Part shown: positions 53,762-61,883 of the stretch, in pieces
Layout of the letters: every line of letters begins with the position of its first letter
Position numbering within the stretch: position 1 is the first letter of the stretch
Assembly: GCF_002198115.1 (NCBI RefSeq)
Contig: NZ_NGNR01000001.1
Span: 186,001-250,000, forward strand
DNA length: 64,000 bases
Direction: 5' to 3'
Source of the DNA: Robiginitalea sediminis
GTDB taxonomy: Bacteria; Bacteroidota; Bacteroidia; Flavobacteriales; Flavobacteriaceae
Notes under the pieces: generated by a model
Databases searched by the model: none
Seen by the model: only the letters and a program-made list of their open reading frames with translations
Told to the model about the DNA's origin: nothing
Program-made: the position numbers and the translations under genes

Positions 53762-54903
53762 TACTTTTTTACTGCCGAACACCCTGCCATCGTTGTGATC
53801 TTGATGGCTTCGGTGGGGGGCAGAGATTCATTGCGGGCTACCAGTTCCCTGACTACGTTACGCGTAACCTCCTCCAGGGCCTCTTGGGTAGGGGTCCCGT
53901 CCTGCATAGCTGCCGGGCGGCCTACGTCCGAGGCCTCCCGGATGCCTTGTACCAGGGGGATTTCGCCCAGGAAGGGGATGTCCAGGTCCTCGGCCAGGTT
54001 GCGGGCTCCGTGCTTCCCGAAGAGGTAATACCGGTTGTCGGGAAGTTCCTCAGGGGTAAAGTAGGCCATATTCTCGACCACCCCCAAAACAGGCACCTGT
54101 ATGGCTTCCTGCTGGAACATGGCTACCCCCTTCCTGGCATCAGCCAGGGCGATCTGCTGGGGAGTGCTCACCACTACCGCACCCGTTACGGGCATGGATT
54201 GCATGATGCTCAGGTGGATGTCCCCGGTGCCGGGGGGCAGGTCTACCAACAGGAAATCGAGTTCACCCCAATGGGCGTCAAAAATCATTTGGTTCAAGGC
54301 CTTAGCGGCCATGGGCCCACGCCAGATCACGGCTTGTTCGGGCGCCGTAAAGAATCCTATGGAGAGGATCTTTACCCCGTAATTTTCCACGGGTTTCATC
54401 CGGGATTTCCCGTCCACTTCCACGGCCAGGGGTTTCTGGGAAGCCACGTCGAACATAATGGGGATGGAGGGCCCGTAGATATCCGCATCGAGGATCCCGA
54501 CCTTAAAGCCCATGTTGGCCAGGGTTACCGCCAGGTTGGAGGTAACGGTGGATTTCCCCACACCGCCTTTTCCACTGGCCACCGCGATGATGTTCTGGAT
54601 GCCGGCAATGGGCTGGCCCTTAATGAGGTTGGCACTGGGTTTTGCCGGGGCGTCGACCTTGATATTCACGGTAATCTTGGCCTTTTCATAGACCAGGTCG
54701 TGGATGGTCTTCAGGATACTGACCTCCGCCTTTTTCCGGGCTTGCAAGCTTGGGTTCTTCACCGTAAGGTCTACCACGACCTCGTCTCCGAAGACCTGCA
54801 CATTGGTTACGGCCCCGCTATCTACCATATTGGCGCCCTCTCCGGGGACGCTTATGGTTTCCAAGGCCTTCAGCACCTGCTTTTTATCCAGTTTCACCGC
54901 CAT
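53761..54903 (-). CDS. mrp: Mrp/ApbC-family Fe-S cluster carrier ATPase
   Basis: A 380-residue protein. The N-terminal DUF59/MIP18-like domain (about 8-90) precedes the deviant Walker A motif SGKGGVGKST (about 109-118) and the Mrp block LDADIYGPS (about 138-146). The region that normally carries the cluster-binding CxxC reads YFTPEELPDNRYYLFG here (about 280-295), without those cysteines; one Cys remains near the C-terminus (AGCSAVKK). The loss of the CxxC appears to be common in Bacteroidota, so it may bind clusters differently. Coupled to the Nfu gene by TAATG overlap. Confidence 0.9.
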   Translation of the reverse strand: MAVKLDKKQVLKALETISVPGEGANMVDSGAVTNVQVFGDEVVVDLTVKNPSLQARKKAEVSILKTIHDLVYEKAKITVNIKVDAPAKPSANLIKGQPIAGIQNIIAVASGKGGVGKSTVTSNLAVTLANMGFKVGILDADIYGPSIPIMFDVASQKPLAVEVDGKSRMKPVENYGVKILSIGFFTAPEQAVIWRGPMAAKALNQMIFDAHWGELDFLLVDLPPGTGDIHLSIMQSMPVTGAVVVSTPQQIALADARKGVAMFQQEAIQVPVLGVVENMAYFTPEELPDNRYYLFGKHGARNLAEDLDIPFLGEIPLVQGIREASDVGRPAAMQDGTPTQEALEEVTRNVVRELVARNESLPPTEAIKITTMAGCSAVKK

Positions 54904-54931
54904 TGCTTTTATTCAGATTCGCTTTAAATAG

Positions 54932-54939
54932 CAAAGATA
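54932..54939 (-). promoter_or_regulatory. -7 box for mrp
   Basis: The minus strand reads TATCTTTG, a full TANNTTTG match, 28 bp before the mrp start. No TTG lies at normal -33 spacing. Confidence 0.4.
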
Positions 54940-54995
54940 CGGCACCCGTTTGAATTGGGAAAAAAGCAAAGGGAAGATTAGCAGTTCTTTATCAT

Positions 54996-55325
54996 CTACA
55001 ATTCCCGGGCCGGATCCCAGAAAAGGGCCTCGAAATCGACCACCCGGTTATCGGATACCCGGACCCCTTCATTTTCCAGGAGTTGTTCCATAAGACGGGT
55101 CCCGCCAAAGTGGTGCTTCCCGGTAAGCAACCCCATGCGGTTTACCACGCGGTGGGCCGGCAGATCCTCCAGGCCGTGGCTCTGGTTCATGGCCCACCCC
55201 ACCACCCGGGCGCTCCGGGCAGTGCCCAGATACCGGGCAATGGCACCGTACGAGGTGACCCGACCATAGGGTACCTGCCGCACCACCTCATATACTCTTT
55301 CGAAAAAATCGCCTTGGGGGTCCAT
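54996..55325 (-). CDS. Alkyltransferase-like DNA-repair protein (ATL)
   Basis: A 109-residue MGMT-fold protein. The usual active-site motif PCHRV reads PAHRVV here (Ala about residue 57), so it cannot take the alkyl group itself. GRVTSYGAIARYLG is the conserved DNA-binding helix region. ATL proteins bind O6-alkylguanine and hand it to nucleotide excision repair. The reading frame lacks the N-terminal domain of full-length MGMT. It precedes, by a few bases in reading order, nothing obviously related; LysE lies 4 bp upstream. Confidence 0.85.
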   Translation of the reverse strand: MDPQGDFFERVYEVVRQVPYGRVTSYGAIARYLGTARSARVVGWAMNQSHGLEDLPAHRVVNRMGLLTGKHHFGGTRLMEQLLENEGVRVSDNRVVDFEALFWDPAREL

Positions 55326-55329
55326 AGGG

Positions 55330-55959
55330 TCAGGTATAGTAAATTCGGATTAAGGTGATCACCAGAAGGATCAGCATCAGTACGCTCAGGATATAATTGG
55401 AGTTCCTGGAAAAAGCACTGTTGCCGGGTTCCAGTTTGTTGAAATACACGGTATAGAGATACAGGACCGCGAAACTCCCGCACCCGGCCGAAAGGATAAA
55501 GACCGCGATGTCCCAGAATTCGAACTGGATCCACCCCGAAGCGTTCCACATGGCATTCAGGGCGCTGTAGTAGGGTATGGTCAGGAAATTCAGGGCCGCC
55601 AGGAACATCCCCTTGAAAAAGCTGTTTTTACGGCTTACAGCAATGACCTGCCGGGGTTTCTGCTTCTGTTTGCGCGCCAGGGTAAAGAAGTAAATGGCGA
55701 AAAAGGCAAAAACGGCAATGGCCGCTTTCTGAATCCAGACAATGACTTCCGGGTGTCGGAAGAGGAATTTGGAGATGAGGACCGCCACATAGGCCTGCAG
55801 GACTATCATGGTGGAAACCCCCAGGCTGAAGATGATCCCGTTCGCTTTACCCTTTTCCACACTCACCTTGGCCGCATTCATGTTGAGCAGCCCTGGTGGC
55901 ACTGTAGCCATAAACGCCGCGGAAAAAGTGGCAAAAAACAACGTGAGCAAATGGGTCAT
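55330..55959 (-). CDS. LysE-family exporter
   Basis: A 209-residue protein with six predicted helices. The N-terminal FSAAFMATVPPGLLNMNAAKVSVEKGKANGI region is the LysE/RhtB signature. Family members export amino acids, but the substrate is unknown. Its start overlaps the trmB stop by four bases, and it is followed by the ATL gene at 4 bp, so the three form one small operon. Confidence 0.82.
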   Translation of the reverse strand: MTHLLTLFFATFSAAFMATVPPGLLNMNAAKVSVEKGKANGIIFSLGVSTMIVLQAYVAVLISKFLFRHPEVIVWIQKAAIAVFAFFAIYFFTLARKQKQKPRQVIAVSRKNSFFKGMFLAALNFLTIPYYSALNAMWNASGWIQFEFWDIAVFILSAGCGSFAVLYLYTVYFNKLEPGNSAFSRNSNYILSVLMLILLVITLIRIYYT

Positions 55960-56633
55960 TTTGTATGCGGGCTGAAACTGAGATAGGTGATGGCCTTCCC
56001 CATTTCAAGATACTGTTTTTCGTAAAATGTCTGGATCTGGGTTACTTCCGGCGGGGCGCCCTCCAGGCGGTAAATGTCGTGGTTGGCATAGAAAATGGGC
56101 AGGCCGAGGCCCTGGAGCAGGCCCAGGGTATAGCCGTGCATGAACTCGCTGTCTGTCTTCAGGTGGACCTTTCCCCCGGGAGCCAGGATGGTGCGGTACC
56201 GCTCCAGGAAAACGGCGTTGGTCATCCGGTGCTTGGTACGCTTGTATTTGATCTGGGGGTCCGGGAAGGTAATCCAGATTTCCGCCACTTCCCCAGGGGC
56301 AAAAACCCGGTCTATGAGTTCAATATGGGTCCTTAGAAACGCCGCATTGGGCAGGGGTTCTTCCAGGGCTGTTTTGGCACCCCTCCAGATCCGGGCCCCT
56401 TTGATGTCTACCCCGAGGTAGTTCACCCCCGGGTTGCGCCGTGCAAGGGCGAGGGTATAATCCCCCTTGCCGCACCCCAATTCCAGTACAATGGGGTTGG
56501 CATTGCCAAAATGGTCCTGCCACCTGCCCCGTAAGGGAAAGGTGCGTTCCAGGACTTCCTGCCTTGGGGGCTGGATGACATTCGGAAAGGCTTCATTGTC
56601 CCTGAACCGGCGGAGTTTGTTCTTGCTGCCCAT
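55956..56633 (-). CDS. trmB: tRNA (guanine-46-N7)-methyltransferase
   Basis: A 225-residue SAM enzyme. ELGCGKGDYTLALA (about 50-63) binds SAM, LGVDIKGARIW follows, and FPDPQIKYKRTKHRM (about 122-136) is the TrmB hallmark. It adds the N7-methyl group to G46 of tRNA. The start gives the basic N-terminus MGSKNKLRRF typical of the family. A full -7 box (TACTTTTG on the minus strand) lies at 56656-56663. Confidence 0.94.
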   Translation of the reverse strand: MGSKNKLRRFRDNEAFPNVIQPPRQEVLERTFPLRGRWQDHFGNANPIVLELGCGKGDYTLALARRNPGVNYLGVDIKGARIWRGAKTALEEPLPNAAFLRTHIELIDRVFAPGEVAEIWITFPDPQIKYKRTKHRMTNAVFLERYRTILAPGGKVHLKTDSEFMHGYTLGLLQGLGLPIFYANHDIYRLEGAPPEVTQIQTFYEKQYLEMGKAITYLSFSPHTK

Positions 56634-56655
56634 CTGTTAAGCGGTTAGTTCCGTG

Positions 56656-56663
56656 CAAAAGTA
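56656..56663 (-). promoter_or_regulatory. -7 box for trmB
   Basis: TACTTTTG on the minus strand, 22 bp before the trmB start, full TANNTTTG match. No clear -33 TTG. Confidence 0.4.
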
Positions 56664-56696
56664 TGAAAATACTGCTGCCGGGAAGGCCCGCTCCTA

Positions 56697-57752
56697 TCAG
56701 GCGGCGGGGGCTTTTTCCAGGGTAAAGGAGAACTCGCTGCCCACATCGACCACGCTTTCCACGTAGATCTTTTCGTTATGGGCCTCTATGATATGTTTTA
56801 CGATGGACAGGCCCAAACCGCTCCCCCCTTCTTTGCGGCTACCGCTTTTATCTACCCTGTAGAAGCGCTCGAAAAGGCGGGTGAGGTGTTGCTCGGCAAT
56901 CCCCTCGCCGTTATCGGTAACGCGGACGATGACCTTGTTCTTGATCAGGTTCTCCACGCTTACCTCCGTGGTGCCGTCCTCATGGCCGTATTTGATGGAA
57001 TTCACTACCAGATTGGTCAGCACCTGCTGGATTTTTTCCCGGTCGGCATAGACCATAACGGGCTCCTTGTAATCCATGTCGAAGACCAGGGAAATTCCTT
57101 TTTTGGAGGCTTTCATTTCCAGGAGGTCGAAGACGTTTCGGATGAGTTCAATCATGTCGAAGGCCTCCTGTTCCAGGTGCATGTCTCCTATTTCCAGCTT
57201 GGTAATCAGGTCCAGGTCCTTGATGATATAAATGAGGCGTTCCACCCCCTTGGCGGCCCGCTGCAGGTATTTCCGACGCACCCGTTTATCTTCCAGGGCG
57301 CCGTCCAGCAGGGTATGGATATACCCTTGCACCGTAAAGAGGGGGGTTTTAAGCTCGTGGGAAACATTGCCGAGGAACTCCTTCCGATACTCCTCCCGGA
57401 TGCGAAGGGTGTCGATCTCCACTTTTTTGCCCTGGGCGAATTTCTCGATCTCCTCGGTGAGGGTTTTCATGTCCGTGGTAATGGGGGCCGAAGCCAGGGA
57501 AGAAGACTCCAGAAGGGCCACATCGTCGTAAATCTGCTTGATGCGGCGGTAAATAAACTTTTCGGCCCGTACCTGGATGATCAGGAAGGCGATCCCGAAG
57601 GTCAGGGCCACCATGCCCACGGCGGCATACCAGTACTGGAGCAGCACCCCTTCAAGGAGCATCCATAGGAGGAAGGCCGACCCCAAAAATACAGCAATCA
57701 GGGTGGCAGAACGCAGCGCAAAACGATAGGATTTGCGGATTTGCGCCGGCAT
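56697..57752 (-). CDS. PhoR-like sensor histidine kinase
   Basis: A 351-residue kinase with two adjacent N-terminal membrane helices (about 13-57) and no large sensor domain between them. The H-box is SHELKTPLFTVQGY (phospho-His about 135), the N-box NLVVNSIKYGH, and the G-box GGSGLGLSIVKHI. The short sensor part resembles PhoR of Bacteroidota. Its start overlaps the stop of the response regulator by one base, so the pair is co-translated. Phosphate sensing is inferred from family resemblance. Confidence 0.88.
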   Translation of the reverse strand: MPAQIRKSYRFALRSATLIAVFLGSAFLLWMLLEGVLLQYWYAAVGMVALTFGIAFLIIQVRAEKFIYRRIKQIYDDVALLESSSLASAPITTDMKTLTEEIEKFAQGKKVEIDTLRIREEYRKEFLGNVSHELKTPLFTVQGYIHTLLDGALEDKRVRRKYLQRAAKGVERLIYIIKDLDLITKLEIGDMHLEQEAFDMIELIRNVFDLLEMKASKKGISLVFDMDYKEPVMVYADREKIQQVLTNLVVNSIKYGHEDGTTEVSVENLIKNKVIVRVTDNGEGIAEQHLTRLFERFYRVDKSGSRKEGGSGLGLSIVKHIIEAHNEKIYVESVVDVGSEFSFTLEKAPAA

Positions 57753-58438
57753 TACTGGACGAATTTATAACCTACCCCTTTGACGGTCTTAAAATGGTCC
57801 TCCCCGATTTTCTCCCGCAATTTCCGGATATGCACATCTATGGTGCGGCCTCCAACCACTACTTCCTGTCCCCAGACCTTGTCGAGGATCACTTCGCGTT
57901 TGAATACCTTGTCGGGTTTGGAGGCCAGCAGGGCCAGCAGCTCGAATTCCTTCCGGGGCAGGATGAGTTCCTCCCCCTTGTTGATCACTTTGTACTCCTC
58001 CCGGTTGATGACGAGTTTGCCCACCTTGAGCACATCCTCCGGGGCATCCCCATCGCGGCGGTAGCGCCTGAGCAGGGCCTTGACCTTGCTCAGCAACACC
58101 TTGGGTTTGATGGGTTTGGTAATGTAATCGTCCGCCCCGGCGTCGAAACCTGCAACCTGGGAATAATCCTCGCTGCGCGCGGTCAGGAAAGTGATGATGG
58201 TATTCTCCAGCCCCCGGGTACCGCGAATGGCCTCACATGCCTCTATCCCGTCCATCTCTGGCATCATCACGTCCAGGATGATCAGGTGGGGTTGCTTCTT
58301 GATGGCCTTCTCCACCCCTTCTGCGCCGTTCTTGGCAGTAAATACCTGGTACCCTTCGGAAGTGAGGTTGTATTTGAGGATTTCCAGAATATCCGGTTCG
58401 TCATCGACCAGTAGAATCTTGATATCCTGATTCTTCAT
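57752..58438 (-). CDS. PhoB-like response regulator (OmpR/PhoB family)
   Basis: A 228-residue regulator. The receiver domain (1-120) has the acidic DDEPDI, the phospho-Asp in LIILDVMMPEMDG (about 57) and the conserved Lys in YITKPIKP (about 107). The C-terminal winged helix ends with GGRTIDVHIRKLREKIG and VKGVGYKF, the PhoB-type recognition region. It is the first gene of a two-gene operon with the kinase. A full -7 box (TATTTTTG on the minus strand) lies at 58468-58475. Confidence 0.9.
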   Translation of the reverse strand: MKNQDIKILLVDDEPDILEILKYNLTSEGYQVFTAKNGAEGVEKAIKKQPHLIILDVMMPEMDGIEACEAIRGTRGLENTIITFLTARSEDYSQVAGFDAGADDYITKPIKPKVLLSKVKALLRRYRRDGDAPEDVLKVGKLVINREEYKVINKGEELILPRKEFELLALLASKPDKVFKREVILDKVWGQEVVVGGRTIDVHIRKLREKIGEDHFKTVKGVGYKFVQ

Positions 58439-58467
58439 GAAAAGGGGGTTTTAAAGGTTGATCCTTT

Positions 58468-58475
58468 CAAAAATA
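58468..58475 (-). promoter_or_regulatory. -7 box for the PhoB-like gene
   Basis: Minus strand reads TATTTTTG, full TANNTTTG match, 29 bp before the start. No TTG at normal -33 spacing. Confidence 0.4.
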
Positions 58476-58627
58476 CAGAAAAACCGCAAGGGGCATTTTT
58501 CCTTAACCTGAATTTAAAATGCATAACGATTTGATAATCTTGCAGAGCGGCTTATTCCCACATTTTGCATTTCATCGAAAATTCGGGAATTTTCCGACAG
58601 CCACCTGCGTTGGGCGGCCAAAAATTA

Positions 58628-58635
58628 TATCTTTG
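58628..58635 (+). promoter_or_regulatory. -7 box for the first T9SS-domain protein
   Basis: TATCTTTG, full TANNTTTG match, 27 bp before the start at 58663. The TTG at 58610-58612 is 15 bp upstream, shorter than the usual 17-23 bp spacer. Confidence 0.45.
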
Positions 58636-58662
58636 TGGCACGTCGTTTGTGAGGAGTTCAGT

Positions 58663-58971
58663 ATGAAGCACTTATACACCCTGCTTTTCTTCTTTATGGT
58701 TTCAGCCGGTTTTGCTCAAAGCCAACCGGACCGGGGGGAAATTGAAGGCTTCAAACTCTTTCCCAACCCTGCCACAGCGGGCAAAGTCCAGATTGTAACG
58801 GCGAATAATGCCCCTAAAAACATCCGCATCTACGACGTGCTCGGAACCCCGGTCCTGGAAACGACCCTTATGGGGACGGAGCTGAATATTACCGGGCTGG
58901 ATGCCGGGGTTTACCTCATTCAGGTCTTCGAAAAAGACAAGGTTGCCACCCGCAAGCTGATCGTCCGCTAA
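58663..58971 (+). CDS. Small secreted protein consisting mainly of a T9SS type A sorting domain, first copy
   Basis: A 102-residue protein: signal peptide (1-19, ending GFAQ), a short acidic linker, and one Por-secretion-like C-terminal domain (FKLFPNPATAGKVQIV at 30-45 to the terminal RKLIVR). The usual cargo domain is missing, so the mature protein is almost only the sorting signal of type IX secretion. The start was chosen at 58663 because the open frame upstream lacks signal and homology. A close relative follows at 59121. Confidence 0.8.
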   Translation: MKHLYTLLFFFMVSAGFAQSQPDRGEIEGFKLFPNPATAGKVQIVTANNAPKNIRIYDVLGTPVLETTLMGTELNITGLDAGVYLIQVFEKDKVATRKLIVR

Positions 58972-59084
58972 GGATTCCATTCGACAAAATGCAGGAAATA
59001 TCGGTGAACGGCACAGTGCCTGAACCCTTACCTACATTTTCCGAAGTTTCACAACAAATACTCCCATTCCCCGAAGGCGTGTAC

Positions 59085-59092
59085 TAATTTTA
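59085..59092 (+). promoter_or_regulatory. Near-consensus -7 box for the second T9SS-domain protein
   Basis: TAATTTTA, one mismatch to TANNTTTG, 28 bp before the ATG at 59121. Confidence 0.3.
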
Positions 59093-59120
59093 AGGTGTTG
59101 ATCCCAAATCAATACCCTGA

Positions 59121-59435
59121 ATGAAGTACCTCTACCTCTTGCTTTTTGCGATGGGGACCTTTGTGCTCTCGGCCCAGCAGGCGGACCCCGCCCCGGGTGC
59201 CAGGGAGGCTTCATTTACCCTGAGCCCCAACCCCGCCAGCGGCGACGTCGTATTCATCTCCGGCGGAACTAATGCTCCCAAAACCATCCGCATTTACGAC
59301 CTGTTCGGGAAGGTGGTCCTGCAGCGCAGGCTCCAGGATAATTCCCTGCCCATCCACCCATTGGTACCCGGTGTCTACATGGTGCAGATAGAACAAGGGG
59401 CCAACCGGGTTACGCGCAAACTCGTGGTACGCTAA
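59121..59435 (+). CDS. Small secreted protein consisting mainly of a T9SS type A sorting domain, second copy
   Basis: A 104-residue paralogue of the preceding gene: signal peptide (1-18, TFVLSAQQ), a short Pro/Ala linker and the sorting domain (FTLSPNPASGDVVFIS to the terminal RKLVVR). The shared core includes APKTIRIYDLFGKVVLQ here against APKNIRIYDVLGTPVLE in the first copy. Each has its own upstream region (about 149 bp between the genes), so they are separately transcribed duplicates. Confidence 0.8.
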   Translation: MKYLYLLLFAMGTFVLSAQQADPAPGAREASFTLSPNPASGDVVFISGGTNAPKTIRIYDLFGKVVLQRRLQDNSLPIHPLVPGVYMVQIEQGANRVTRKLVVR

Positions 59436-59466
59436 CCAGACCCGTCTACCTTCGCCCCTATTTGGC

Positions 59467-59474
59467 TATTTTTG
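59467..59474 (+). promoter_or_regulatory. -7 box for the LuxE-like gene
   Basis: TATTTTTG, full TANNTTTG match, 15 bp before the chosen start at 59490. The transcript leader would be under 12 nt. Confidence 0.45.
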
Positions 59475-59489
59475 CGCCAAGACTGTGGC

Positions 59490-60467
59490 ATGGAACCCCA
59501 ACCTATATTCGATATAGACTCCCCCGCAACATTCCGGGATCTGGCCCTGGAGACCTTTGCCCTGCAATACCGGGAAGTACCGGTATACCGGGAATTCTGT
59601 GACCACCTGAAGCGGTCCCCGGCCCGGGTAAGGAGCATAGAAGACATTCCGTTTTTGCCCATTTCCATGTTTAAGTCCAGAGAGATCCTGGCCCAGGGGA
59701 AACAACCGGAAACCGTCTTTCAGAGCAGTGGCACCACGGGGATGACCCGCAGCCGGCACCTCGTGGCCGACCTCAGCCTATACCAACAGAGTTTTACCCA
59801 GGGTTTTAAGGCGTTCTACGGCAACCCGTCGGATTGGTGTATCCTGGCGCTGCTTCCCTCCTACCAGCAACAACCGGGCTCCTCCCTGATCTATATGGCA
59901 GACCACCTCATCCGCCAGTCTGCGAACCCTATGAGCGGGTATCTGCCGGCCGAGCCCAAGCGGGCTGCCGATATCCTCTTAAAAGCCGACGGGGCAGGCC
60001 AGAACGTGCTCCTTATTGGCGTTTCCTACGCCCTGCTGGACCTGGCCCGTTCTTTCCCCATGAAACTCCACCATACGGTGGTCATGGAAACCGGAGGGAT
60101 GAAGGGTCGGGGCCAGGAACTGGTCCGGGAGGCCCTGCACGAGAGGCTGTGCTCCGGGCTGGGCGTGGAAGCCATCCACTCCGAATACGGTATGACCGAA
60201 CTGCTTTCCCAGGCGTATTCCCAGGGCAGGGGGCTCTTCCGTACCCCCCCGTGGATGCAGGTTCGCATACGGGACACCGAAGACCCGTTATCCCTGGTCC
60301 CGGACGGCAAAACGGGCGGGATAGATATCATTGACCTCGCCAACAAGTATTCCTGCAGTTTTATTGCCACACAGGACCTGGGGAAGAAGACCGCCAATGG
60401 CCATTTCGAAGTATTGGGAAGATTCGACCATTCGGATATCCGCGGGTGCAACCTGCTGATGCTGTAA
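59490..60467 (+). CDS. LuxE/PaaK-like acyl-activating protein
   Basis: A 325-residue protein of the acyl-protein synthetase family. The adenylate motif SSGTTGMTRSRH (about 77-88) is clear, and EYGMTELLSQAY (about 232-243) matches the second core motif of adenylate-forming enzymes. LuxE activates a fatty acid as acyl-AMP and transfers it to an enzyme thiol; no lux operon genes are nearby. Bacteroidota carry such proteins near O-antigen or lipid loci, so an acyl-transfer role is possible. Start chosen at ATG 59490, with a TTG six codons upstream. Confidence 0.8.
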   Translation: MEPQPIFDIDSPATFRDLALETFALQYREVPVYREFCDHLKRSPARVRSIEDIPFLPISMFKSREILAQGKQPETVFQSSGTTGMTRSRHLVADLSLYQQSFTQGFKAFYGNPSDWCILALLPSYQQQPGSSLIYMADHLIRQSANPMSGYLPAEPKRAADILLKADGAGQNVLLIGVSYALLDLARSFPMKLHHTVVMETGGMKGRGQELVREALHERLCSGLGVEAIHSEYGMTELLSQAYSQGRGLFRTPPWMQVRIRDTEDPLSLVPDGKTGGIDIIDLANKYSCSFIATQDLGKKTANGHFEVLGRFDHSDIRGCNLLML

Positions 60468-60494
60468 CTCCCGCAGCCGAAGGGATGAGACGGC

Positions 60495-61790
60495 CTACTC
60501 GAATACGAGGACGAAGTAGTTCTTTTTACCCCTTTGCAGGAGTACAAAGCGGTCGCTGATCAGGTCGCTTGCCGTAAGCGTGTAGGCTTCATCAACCTTG
60601 GTCTTGTTTACTGAAATGGCATTCTGGCCGAGCTCCCGGCGGGCTTCGCCATTGGATTTTAGGAACCCCGTCTTGGCAGACAGGGCGGCAATCATGTCCA
60701 TACCCCCGTCCAGTTCCAACCGGCTAAGACTGGCCTGGGGCACCCCCTCGAAGACCTCCATAAAGGTGTCCTGATCCAGGCCCTTGAGGGCTTCGGCCGT
60801 AGCCTTCCCGAAGAGGATGGTACTGGCGGCCTCCGCCCGCTCATAGTCCTCCCGGGAGTGGACCATGGTGGTAATTTCCATGGCCAGGCGCCGCTGCAGG
60901 GCGCGCTGGTGGGGGGCATCCCTGTGGGATGCCACCAAAGACTCAATCTCCTCCCGTCCCAGGAAGGTGAAAATCTTGATATACTTCTCGGCGTCCTCGT
61001 CCGAGGTATTGAGCCAGTATTGGTAAAACTTGTAGGGTGAGGTCCGGTGGGCATCCAGCCAGATGTTGCCACTTTCTGTCTTCCCGAATTTCGTGCCGTC
61101 GGCCTTGGTAATGAGCGGGCAGGTCAGGGCATAACCCTTCCCGGAATCGATCCTCCGGATGAGCTCCGTCCCGGTGGTGATGTTCCCCCACTGGTCGCTC
61201 CCTCCCATCTGAAGGGTGCAGTCGTGGGTGCGGTAGAGGTGCAGGAAATCGTATCCCTGAACCAGCTGGTAGGAGAACTCGGTAAAGGACATCCCCTCGG
61301 CGGAATCCTCCGACAACCGCTTGCGGACGGAGTCCTTGGCCATCATGTAGTTCACGGTGATATGCTTCCCGATGTCCCGGATAAAATCCAGGAAACTCAG
61401 GGGCTTCATCCAATCGTAGTTGTTTACCAACAGGGCTGCGTTGGGGGCATCGCTCTCAAAGTCCAGGAAGCGGGCCAGTTGCCCCTTTATGGCTTCCTCG
61501 TTCATGCGGAGGGTGGTTTCATCCAACAGGTTCCGCTCGGCCGATTTGCCCGAGGGGTCCCCGATCATTCCCGTAGCCCCGCCTACAAGGGCGATGGGCC
61601 GGTGCCCGGCCAGCTGGAAATGGCGCAGCATCATCACGCCTACCAGGTGCCCGATATGGAGGGAATCCGCCGTGGGGTCTATCCCCACATAGGCCGAGTG
61701 CATCCCGCTGAGCAGGTGCTCTTCCGTGCCGGGCATGATATCGTGCAACATCCCCCTCCAGGTCAGTTCTGAAACAAAATTGGAAACCAT
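60495..61790 (-). CDS. tyrS: Tyrosyl-tRNA synthetase
   Basis: A 431-residue class I synthetase: the HIGH motif as HIGHLVG (about 42-48), the KMSKS equivalent as KFGKTESG (about 236-243), and a C-terminal S4-like RNA-binding domain (about 365-431). It attaches tyrosine to tRNA. Length is typical. It converges on the LuxE-like gene and is divergent from the SDR gene. Confidence 0.96.
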   Translation of the reverse strand: MVSNFVSELTWRGMLHDIMPGTEEHLLSGMHSAYVGIDPTADSLHIGHLVGVMMLRHFQLAGHRPIALVGGATGMIGDPSGKSAERNLLDETTLRMNEEAIKGQLARFLDFESDAPNAALLVNNYDWMKPLSFLDFIRDIGKHITVNYMMAKDSVRKRLSEDSAEGMSFTEFSYQLVQGYDFLHLYRTHDCTLQMGGSDQWGNITTGTELIRRIDSGKGYALTCPLITKADGTKFGKTESGNIWLDAHRTSPYKFYQYWLNTSDEDAEKYIKIFTFLGREEIESLVASHRDAPHQRALQRRLAMEITTMVHSREDYERAEAASTILFGKATAEALKGLDQDTFMEVFEGVPQASLSRLELDGGMDMIAALSAKTGFLKSNGEARRELGQNAISVNKTKVDEAYTLTASDLISDRFVLLQRGKKNYFVLVFE

Positions 61791-61810
61791 AACCTCATTT
61801 TAAAGCCCAG

Positions 61811-61818
61811 CAAAGATA
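61811..61818 (-). promoter_or_regulatory. -7 box for tyrS
   Basis: Minus strand reads TATCTTTG, full TANNTTTG match, 20 bp before the tyrS start. No -33 TTG at normal spacing. Confidence 0.45.
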
Positions 61819-61871
61819 CAGAAATCGTCCGCTTCGGGAGGCCCCACGGGCCATATCATTCCCAGAATCGC

Positions 61872-61879
61872 TACTTTTG
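61872..61879 (+). promoter_or_regulatory. -7 box for the SDR gene
   Basis: TACTTTTG, full TANNTTTG match, ending only 4 bp before the ATG at 61884. If used, transcription starts at or near the start codon, making the mRNA leaderless. Confidence 0.4.
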
Positions 61880-61883
61880 GGCC

